From: Holophagae bacterium
Lineage (GTDB): Bacteria > Acidobacteriota > Thermoanaerobaculia > Thermoanaerobaculales > Sulfomarinibacteraceae
DNA: 7,217 nt
NCBI GenBank assembly: GCA_030609785.1
Contig: JAUWTC010000126.1
Coordinates: 1-7,217 of the forward strand
Direction of reading: 5' to 3'
Part shown: one piece after another, positions 1 to 5,316 of the stretch
Position numbering within the stretch: the stretch's first letter is position 1
How the letters are laid out: every line of letters begins with the position of its first letter
Notes under the pieces: generated by a model
Databases searched by the model: none
Told to the model about the DNA's origin: nothing
Seen by the model: only the letters and a program-made list of their open reading frames with translations
Made by a program: the position numbers and the translations under genes

Positions 1-277
1 CCGCTCAACCCCAATCATCGTCCCGGTTCGGCCAGACCTCGAGTGGACCATCGACCTCCGCCCGGGACCGGCGCCCCAGGTCCTCCCCGATCCGGTGGCC
101 CTCCGGACCCCGTACGGCGAGCTCGACATCGACGTCGAACGCCACGCGGACGGTTATAAGATCACCGGTCGATTCCACCTGGTCCCCGGTTTGGTTGCCC
201 CTGAGGAGGCTCCCGAACTCCGTATCTTCCTCGTCAAGAGCCGGCGTGCCCTCGAGCGACCCCTGGAGATTCCATGA
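1..277 (+). CDS. C-terminal fragment of a DUF3857/transglutaminase-like family protein (5' partial)
   Basis: The reading frame is open from base 2 to the TGA at 275-277, giving 91 codons of a gene that starts left of the window. I do not recognise it from a catalytic motif. Its last ~60 residues (VALRTPYGELDIDVE... to ...RALERPLEIP) line up by eye with the last ~60 residues of the downstream protein: a tryptophan/tyrosine-glycine turn (TPYGELD versus TSWGRVD), a strand-rich stretch, then a conserved acidic-Pro pattern (VAPEEAPELRIFL versus VTPEDYPEFARFC) and a closing helix ending in a basic-Pro motif (ERP versus SRP). This is the usual C-terminal beta module and helix of large DUF3857 proteins. 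The stop codon overlaps the next start as ATGA, so the two genes are very probably one operon and tandem paralogues. The family call is inferred from this similarity only; the diagnostic domains lie outside the window. Confidence 0.7.
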   Translation, partial: RSTPIIVPVRPDLEWTIDLRPGPAPQVLPDPVALRTPYGELDIDVERHADGYKITGRFHLVPGLVAPEEAPELRIFLVKSRRALERPLEIP

Positions 278-3200
278 TCGTCCGTCGGTCAGCCCGCATA
301 CATCACCAGCTTCCTGCTGCGGCCGGCGATACACCATCCCCAGTGGCGTTTTCTCGCCTCGGGGTGCTCAACGTACGATCGCGTACGCTTCCGCGCCCCT
401 CAGGTCAAAAACCCCACTGGGCACGGCGCCTCGCAGCCCTCGCGACAAAACCCGGTGACATATGCGGGCTCGTGACGATCTTCGTGATCATCATGTCGGC
501 CGTCTTCGGCGAGAGCGCTACCTGGTGGGACGTCCGCCTGGCCGATGCCCAGATGGATCTGGGGCGGGCCAGGACTCAGGCGTTGAAGGTCGTCGAGGGC
601 AACAGCCGGAGTCCGGACGCCGTGGCCGCAGCCGCCTGGTGGCTGGGGACCCTGGACAGCCTCCCCAACCCCGGGGAGATTCTCGAGATCGCGACGCCCC
701 CGATCAACCCCGAATTGGCCTTCGTTCTGGGCCTGATCGAAAGTGAGCTTGTGGCCATGCCCCCGGCCGGGGTCTTGATCGATGCCGAAATTTCGGGCCC
801 GTGGGGTGCATTCGGGCGCCTGGACCTTGAACGCGACGTCGTTCCGCCCGACATCGGATTGCCGCCCTTGGGCACTCCGTGGAACGGACCGGGAACCCAC
901 TACAGGGTTCGGATCGCCTCCGAGGATGGAAGGATTGCAGTCCCGCCATCCCTTCTTCTCGGGGGTGTCGTCTTGACGGCCTGGACGATTGATGTCACCG
1001 ATGCCGTCGACGGCTACCTGGTGGTAGAAGCACAGGCCGATATTAATCTTGAGGTTGACGGGACCTCGGTGGACAGAATCCGCTTCGCCGGCATCGACGA
1101 CCCCGAAGTCAACTGGTACCGGATGCAGTTGGCCCCAGGACGGCACCGATTGAGGGTTGCCATGGCGCCCCAGGGCCTGGCCTCCGTCAGACTGAGCCTG
1201 TTCGACAGCGAGGCCGGGCCCATCATCCTGTCCCCCGCCGACCCGACCGAACACGAGCCTGCATGGGCGCCTTCGACCGTTACACCAGGCAGCCCGCCAA
1301 CACCGAACATCGACCCTCCGGGCGAAGGAACCGCTCCGGAGTTGCTGCGGGCGGTTGCTGTGGCTCGACTTCGCGGTGATGCACCGCTCCAAAAAGTCCT
1401 CCTGGATCAGGCACTCGCCGTGGCGCCCGACGAACCCATGGTCCACCTGGCCGCCGGCACCTTCTCACTGCTCGAACCAACCGGAGAGGCCCCGGAAGTC
1501 GCCTCCGGGCACGCAGCCGAGCACTTTCGGCGGTGCCGCCAGTTACCGATCACCGGGTTGGCCGAGAGACTATTGGCCACCCGACAGAACCGAATTGAAG
1601 ATGCGGAGCGTCTTCAAGAGCAACTGATCGAGGACCACCCCTCGGATGTTCGGGTGCTTCGCCTGCGGATCACGCAGGCCGTCCACCGGGGATGGCCTCA
1701 AGAGGCCGCCGATGCCCTGGAGGCCCTGGAAAGGGTACTGGGTCCGACCGAAAGCGTTGAGCGATTGCGTTTGCAGGTTCTCGAAGGTCTGGAACACTGG
1801 GCCGAATACCAGGATGTTCTTCACTCTCTAGCAACCCGGGCCCCTCTGCGTCGCGGCCACATCGCCCAACTGGCCGAGGGGTGTTCGACCAATTCGGCCA
1901 TCACTCTGATCGACAGGCTGAGGCGAAGGGTTCGGGACCCCGACCTCGATGCCGATCGCATCCGATTGCTGCTGCGCTCCGAGCGCCACGACGAGGCCCG
2001 AACGGCCTTGGATCAGGCCCTGGCCACCTGGGGCATTCTCCCCAATCTCAGCGGCCTCGACCTCAGCCTCACTCTCGGATCGGCTGATGACCACGATCCC
2101 CAGCCCATGCCGGCTGGCGCCGAAACGGGTCCTTTGCCCACTTCGGCTAGCGCCGAAGCGGGTCCCTCCATCGCACAAGCATTGGCTCGATACCCGGCCG
2201 ATCTCGATCTCCTGACCCTGGCGTGGCGACGAGGCACGATCGAACCGTTCTGGGCGCCCTATCAGGCGCATGCTGCGGACGTTGCCGGCACCAGTTCGGT
2301 GTCGGAAGAGGGTATCGACATCGTCCTCCTCCTGGATCAAGCCGTCGAAAGGGTCTTCGCCGACGGCTCCAGCCTCTACTATTATCACGGCCTCAGCAAG
2401 GCTTTGACTCCTACCGGCGCACGGCAAGCCTCGGCTCTGGAGCAGATGCCGGACGCGGTCCGAATCACTCTGGCAATCATCAAACCGGACGGCCGAAAAA
2501 TCGTTCCCGCAGAAATTACGCCGACTTCCCGGGGAATCAGTCTCGGCGAGGTTGAGGCCGGAGATATGGTCGAAGAGGAGTACGTCGCCGCGGTGCCGGC
2601 GATTTCCCCCAATGTTCCGGGGCATCTGTCACCCTACGTCTACCGGTTTGCCGACTCCGATCGCGCCTTTGGCGTGTCTGAGTACATCCTGCTCCACCCG
2701 CCGGAAATCGACCTGGCCGTCGAGGGCCTCTTTACCGGCCTCGAGACAACCACCGGTTCTCATGGAGGTCTGACGGTCCGCAAGTGGCGTGCCAAGGACG
2801 TTCCGGCCACTCCCGATGAACCCTTCGGCCCGCCGACTCAGGAGCTCCTACCCTGGGTCACCTACGGATTCGGCATTGACTGGGAGACCGTCGGCGACAA
2901 TCTCCGCAATCGTCTGATCCCGGTCGTTCGTCCGACCCAGAAACTCCGACACTTTGCCGAGCGACACCTCGAAGGGAAGACCCCGACCGACCAGGTGCGA
3001 TCATTGGTTTCGGCCCTGCTCGACACGGTCGAAGCCGGGAACGCCATCCTGGACCTCGGCGTTTCCGCCGGAACTGCTCTCTCGCGAGGCCAGGGTAATC
3101 GGCTCGGCGTGTTGGCCGCACTGCTGCTCGGTGCAGACTGGGAGGTCGACCTGGGTCTTTCCCGGCCCGCACCCTTTGCCGGCACGCACCTGGGGGTCCC

Positions 3201-4020
3201 ATCGGCGGACGCATTCACCCTGCCTCTGCTGCGGGCCCGCCGAGGTTCAACCGAGATATGGATCGACCTCCACGAGGAGACCTCAGGCGTCGATCATCTC
3301 TCGCCGATCCTGCAGGGCAGCGATGCCCTGATGCTGCCCTTGTCCGATCCCTACGCCGACGTTTTCATCCTCTCGGACCTCCCCAAATTCCCCAACCCGC
3401 ATCTGGAAGAACACACGAGGCTCGAGGCCGTGATCGACACCGATGGTGACGCCGAGGTCATTTTCACGATGTGGCTGCGGGACGCCCAGGCCACACGATT
3501 TGCCGAAAACCTGCGCTCGGTCCCCGCTGATCGGCGGGACACGGTCTTCGGCCGCCTGGCCTCGGGCCTGTTCCCGGGGGCGGAGAACGTACGGGGCGAA
3601 ATCCTCCACCACGATGAGCGTCTGGAAGTTCGTTTTCTGATGAACCTCCCCGACGCCTGCGTTGCAACGGGGACCACAATGGAATGCCGCGGCCTCAATT
3701 CCGCATCTGAGTTCGCGCCGGTTCTCGCCTCCTTGTCCGAACGACGGCAGCCTCTGGTCCTTCAGCTGCCAATCCTCCGCAGAGAGGAGGTGGTCATCCA
3801 GGCGCCACCCGGATGGGAAGCAGACCGGCCGGCCCGAAGACTCTCAACCTCCTGGGGTCGTGTCGACGAGACGATCGAGAACATAGAGGGGCACCAACGG
3901 TCGACCCTGATTCTCGAAATTCCTGCGGTGACCGTGACGCCTGAAGACTACCCGGAATTTGCCCGCTTTTGCAGGGCCGTGGACGAACTGATCTCCCGAC
4001 CTCCACATTTCGAACGATGA
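274..4020 (+). CDS. Membrane-anchored TPR / DUF3857 / transglutaminase-like protein with degenerate active site
   Basis: This gene encodes 1248 residues. The ATG overlaps the preceding stop (ATGA) and has a GGAG at 265-268 spaced 5 bases away, which decides the start. Residues 1-62 are basic, and about 63-79 (ICGLVTIFVIIMSAVFG) form one hydrophobic segment, so the bulk is probably periplasmic. Residues ~215-315 are strand-rich with a PEGA/carbohydrate-binding-like pattern (VDGT, LAPGRHRLRV). Residues ~355-587 are Ala/Leu/Arg-rich helical repeats of TPR type. A Pro/Ala/Gly linker follows (~600-635). DUF3857 spans ~680-865 (IKPDGRKIVP, GEVEAGDMVEEEYV). A transglutaminase-like fold spans ~880-1010, then a C-terminal beta module. 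In the last fold the Cys region reads SRGQGNR (937-943) without Cys, and the usual FNH reads FTL (981-983). Only the Asp motif WID (996-998) remains. A peptidase or crosslinking activity is therefore unlikely; a binding or structural role at the envelope is inference. Confidence 0.85.
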   Translation: MIVRRSARIHHQLPAAAGDTPSPVAFSRLGVLNVRSRTLPRPSGQKPHWARRLAALATKPGDICGLVTIFVIIMSAVFGESATWWDVRLADAQMDLGRARTQALKVVEGNSRSPDAVAAAAWWLGTLDSLPNPGEILEIATPPINPELAFVLGLIESELVAMPPAGVLIDAEISGPWGAFGRLDLERDVVPPDIGLPPLGTPWNGPGTHYRVRIASEDGRIAVPPSLLLGGVVLTAWTIDVTDAVDGYLVVEAQADINLEVDGTSVDRIRFAGIDDPEVNWYRMQLAPGRHRLRVAMAPQGLASVRLSLFDSEAGPIILSPADPTEHEPAWAPSTVTPGSPPTPNIDPPGEGTAPELLRAVAVARLRGDAPLQKVLLDQALAVAPDEPMVHLAAGTFSLLEPTGEAPEVASGHAAEHFRRCRQLPITGLAERLLATRQNRIEDAERLQEQLIEDHPSDVRVLRLRITQAVHRGWPQEAADALEALERVLGPTESVERLRLQVLEGLEHWAEYQDVLHSLATRAPLRRGHIAQLAEGCSTNSAITLIDRLRRRVRDPDLDADRIRLLLRSERHDEARTALDQALATWGILPNLSGLDLSLTLGSADDHDPQPMPAGAETGPLPTSASAEAGPSIAQALARYPADLDLLTLAWRRGTIEPFWAPYQAHAADVAGTSSVSEEGIDIVLLLDQAVERVFADGSSLYYYHGLSKALTPTGARQASALEQMPDAVRITLAIIKPDGRKIVPAEITPTSRGISLGEVEAGDMVEEEYVAAVPAISPNVPGHLSPYVYRFADSDRAFGVSEYILLHPPEIDLAVEGLFTGLETTTGSHGGLTVRKWRAKDVPATPDEPFGPPTQELLPWVTYGFGIDWETVGDNLRNRLIPVVRPTQKLRHFAERHLEGKTPTDQVRSLVSALLDTVEAGNAILDLGVSAGTALSRGQGNRLGVLAALLLGADWEVDLGLSRPAPFAGTHLGVPSADAFTLPLLRARRGSTEIWIDLHEETSGVDHLSPILQGSDALMLPLSDPYADVFILSDLPKFPNPHLEEHTRLEAVIDTDGDAEVIFTMWLRDAQATRFAENLRSVPADRRDTVFGRLASGLFPGAENVRGEILHHDERLEVRFLMNLPDACVATGTTMECRGLNSASEFAPVLASLSERRQPLVLQLPILRREEVVIQAPPGWEADRPARRLSTSWGRVDETIENIEGHQRSTLILEIPAVTVTPEDYPEFARFCRAVDELISRPPHFER
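2111..2165 (+). repeat. In-frame 33-base duplicated unit in the linker of the DUF3857 protein
   Basis: Bases 2111-2132 and 2144-2165 are near-identical 22-mers (20 of 22 by eye) with a 33-base period, so the repeat keeps frame (11 codons). They encode related peptides, AGAETGP and ASAEAGP, in the Pro/Ala/Gly linker between the TPR-like region and DUF3857. The second copy also forms a perfect 7-bp inverted repeat, CTTCGGC-TAGC-GCCGAAG (2141-2158); the first has only its 4-bp core, CGGC-TGGC-GCCG. It could be a recent slippage duplication in a flexible linker, or a small palindromic element tolerated in frame. Confidence 0.6.
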
Positions 4021-4027
4021 CTCTCTG

Positions 4028-4033
4028 TATACT
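4028..4033 (+). promoter_or_regulatory. Possible -10 element in front of rsgA
   Basis: TATACT, preceded by TG one base from the T of the hexamer context (CTGTATACT), lies in the 21-base gap between the DUF3857 gene and rsgA. A transcript starting ~7 bases downstream of it would begin at or next to the ATG at 4042, so it would be leaderless. This would fit the absence of a Shine-Dalgarno before that ATG. No convincing -35 is seen at about 4005-4010. Read-through from the upstream operon is an equally good explanation for expression. Confidence 0.2.
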
Positions 4034-4041
4034 TGCGGGAT

Positions 4042-4941
4042 ATGGAACTCATTGAAGGAACGGTCATCGCCAGGCATGGCGCCCTGATCCGGGTGCAGGT
4101 CGACAACCGGCCACTCCTGGTCACCGCCAGGAGAAATCTGGTCTGGGAAGGTGGGGCGCCTGAAGCCTCCAAAATCGTCGTCGGGGACCTGGTTTCCATC
4201 GACCGTTCCAAATCCGACGGTGTGATCGTGGCGGTCCGGGAGCGGTCCTCCTTTCTGACGCGGAGGGCCGTTGACTCCCCTCGGCCCCAGGTTCTGGCCG
4301 CCAACGTCGACCAGGCGTTGCTGGTCTTTGCCACCAAAGCTCCGGAACCCAAACAGGGACTCCTGGATCGTTTTCTGGTCGCATGTCACCTCGCCGACAT
4401 CACGCCTGTGATCGTCTTCAACAAGATCGATCAGGGGGCCGGGAAGACCAAAGCGTGGGCGGCGATCTACGGTCCCCTCGACTATGCGGTCCTTCAGGTC
4501 TCGGCTCGTTCCGCCTGGGGCCTGGGCCAGATCAAACGACTGCTTCCCGGCCGGACGACCCTGTTCTGCGGCCCATCGGGGGCCGGCAAGAGTTCGTTGC
4601 TCAACGCAGTCTACCCGGGGTTCAAGCTTCGGGTCGGCGGCCTGTCCGAGGCAACCGGAAAGGGCCGGCATACGACGACGCTAGCCGAGTTGATGCCCCT
4701 TCCTTTTGGGGGATTCGTCGTTGACACCCCCGGGCTCAAGGAGTTCGGCCTCTGGGACATCAGTTCGGAAGAACTCCAGAGCGCCTTTCCGGAAATCGCA
4801 GACAACCTGGGGAACTGCCGTTTTTCGAACTGCAGCCACGTCCACGAACCACAGTGCGGCGTCCGAGACGCCGTCGAGGATGGCCTGATCGACCGGGGTC
4901 GGTATCGCAGCTACTGCCAGCTGTTAGAAGAGATCGACTAA
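4042..4941 (+). CDS. rsgA: Ribosome small-subunit-dependent GTPase A (RsgA/YjeQ)
   Basis: RsgA is a cytoplasmic GTPase that binds the 30S subunit late in maturation and couples GTP hydrolysis to release of assembly factors. The 299-residue product has the full family layout. An OB-fold occupies ~1-70, followed by the signature linker ANVDQALLVFATKAPEP. The GTPase domain is circularly permuted: G4 comes first (NKID), then G5 (SARS), then the P-loop GPSGAGKSS, the G2 threonines in GRHTTT, and G3 as DTPGLKEFG. The C-terminal zinc finger is intact, with the spacing C-x4-C-x-H-x5-C (CRFSNCSHVHEPQC). Length is normal for the family. I chose ATG at 4042 because MELIEGTV begins the OB-fold; an in-frame TTG at 4033 would add three residues. 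Neither start has a clear Shine-Dalgarno. It lies 21 bases after the DUF3857 gene and may be co-transcribed, without an obvious functional link. Confidence 0.96.
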   Translation: MELIEGTVIARHGALIRVQVDNRPLLVTARRNLVWEGGAPEASKIVVGDLVSIDRSKSDGVIVAVRERSSFLTRRAVDSPRPQVLAANVDQALLVFATKAPEPKQGLLDRFLVACHLADITPVIVFNKIDQGAGKTKAWAAIYGPLDYAVLQVSARSAWGLGQIKRLLPGRTTLFCGPSGAGKSSLLNAVYPGFKLRVGGLSEATGKGRHTTTLAELMPLPFGGFVVDTPGLKEFGLWDISSEELQSAFPEIADNLGNCRFSNCSHVHEPQCGVRDAVEDGLIDRGRYRSYCQLLEEID

Positions 4942-4961
4942 CCTGCCCAGAGCACAAGAAT

Positions 4962-4984
4962 CGCAGAGACGCGGAGACGCAGAG
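4962..4984. repeat. CGCRGAGA octamer tandem repeat
   Basis: Three consecutive units follow with a period of 8: CGCAGAGA (4962-4969), CGCGGAGA (4970-4977) and CGCAGAG (4978-4984). Read on the minus strand the tract gives the LCVSASLR-type peptide often seen as a spurious ORF in GC-rich environmental genomes. It starts 20 bases after the rsgA stop. Its function is unknown. Confidence 0.75.
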
Positions 4985-5027
4985 CCGAATCAAGGCAGAG
5001 ATCCAGGGGCTGCAACTGGACTGATTG

Positions 5028-5062
5028 AACGCTCAACGCTCAACGTCCAACGTCCAACGTCG
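5028..5062. repeat. Heptamer tandem array, left arm
   Basis: Five 7-base units follow: AACGCTC, AACGCTC, AACGTCC, AACGTCC and AACGTCG. The sequence 5041-5060 (CAACGTCCAACGTCCAACGT) is the exact reverse complement of 5213-5232 in the right arm, so the two arrays form a perfect 20-bp inverted repeat. The period of 7 is not a codon multiple, and no gene runs through it. Confidence 0.85.
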
Positions 5063-5207
5063 AAATTCGCGTGTGGGGAGACCGGCTATTTTGGGGGGTT
5101 GACGTTCGTTACCGACGGTATCGAGGTTCTGGCCCGTGGGCCCTTGCGTTCCTTGAGCCTCGGCTGTTTCGTCCCAACACAATCCGTCCTCAGGCGCGTA
5201 CTTCAAA

Positions 5208-5238
5208 GTTGAACGTTGGACGTTGGACGTTGGACGTT
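5208..5238. repeat. Heptamer tandem array, right arm (inverted)
   Basis: Four 7-base units, GTTGAAC followed by three copies of GTTGGAC, end in GTT. The units are the reverse complement of the left-arm units (GTCCAAC). The outermost unit is a variant (GTTGAAC), comparable to the variant AACGCTC units in the left array. Together with the left arm this encloses about 145 bases. Confidence 0.85.
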
Positions 5239-5268
5239 CATTCCCGATTTGGTTGCAGCCAAGAGGCC

Positions 5269-5286
5269 GCGCTGTGCTATCAGCGC
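5269..5286 (-). terminator. Weak candidate terminator hairpin after the cyclase-like gene
   Basis: GCGCTG (5269-5274) and CAGCGC (5281-5286) form a perfect 6-bp stem with a 6-base loop, about 30 bases beyond the TAG of the minus-strand gene. On the minus strand the hairpin is followed by GGCCTCTT rather than a run of T, so an intrinsic terminator is only a possibility. Confidence 0.2.
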
Positions 5287-5316
5287 CCTTTGCGGTTCAA
5301 TTGTCTTCTTTTTCGC

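Larger units (their letters stand above)
4942..5316. other. Non-coding gap between convergent genes, rich in short repeats
   Basis: These 375 bases separate the 3' ends of rsgA (+) and the cyclase-like gene (-). I see no credible gene. The open frames across it translate repeat arrays into low-complexity peptides. It contains a CGCRGAGA octamer tract (4962-4984), two inverted heptamer arrays (5028-5062 and 5208-5238), two tight palindromes between them (5110-5120 and 5131-5142) and a 6-bp hairpin (5269-5286) beyond the stop of the minus-strand gene. No strong intrinsic terminator with a T-run is visible for rsgA. Confidence 0.8.

Noticed and set aside
400..1446. A 348-codon minus-strand open frame opposite the long plus-strand gene
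   Set aside because: Its Arg/Gly/Pro/Gln-rich composition without domain structure fits an antisense shadow; the plus frame carries a membrane segment and a family-like beta module.
1828..2625. A 265-codon minus-strand open frame opposite the TPR to DUF3857 region
   Set aside because: It is a shadow frame: the plus strand encodes coherent DUF3857 motifs here.
3844..4671. A 275-codon minus-strand open frame opposite the end of the DUF3857 gene and rsgA
   Set aside because: It is antisense to rsgA, whose motifs are unambiguous, and is typical of GC-rich shadow frames.
5099..5127. TTGACG as a -35 promoter box in the spacer
   Set aside because: No -10-like hexamer lies 16-18 bases downstream (GTATCG is too close, and CGAGGT does not match), and no gene follows on that strand.
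4942..5316. CRISPR array
   Set aside because: The repeats are 7- and 8-base tandem units without regular unique spacers, and no cas-like gene is present.
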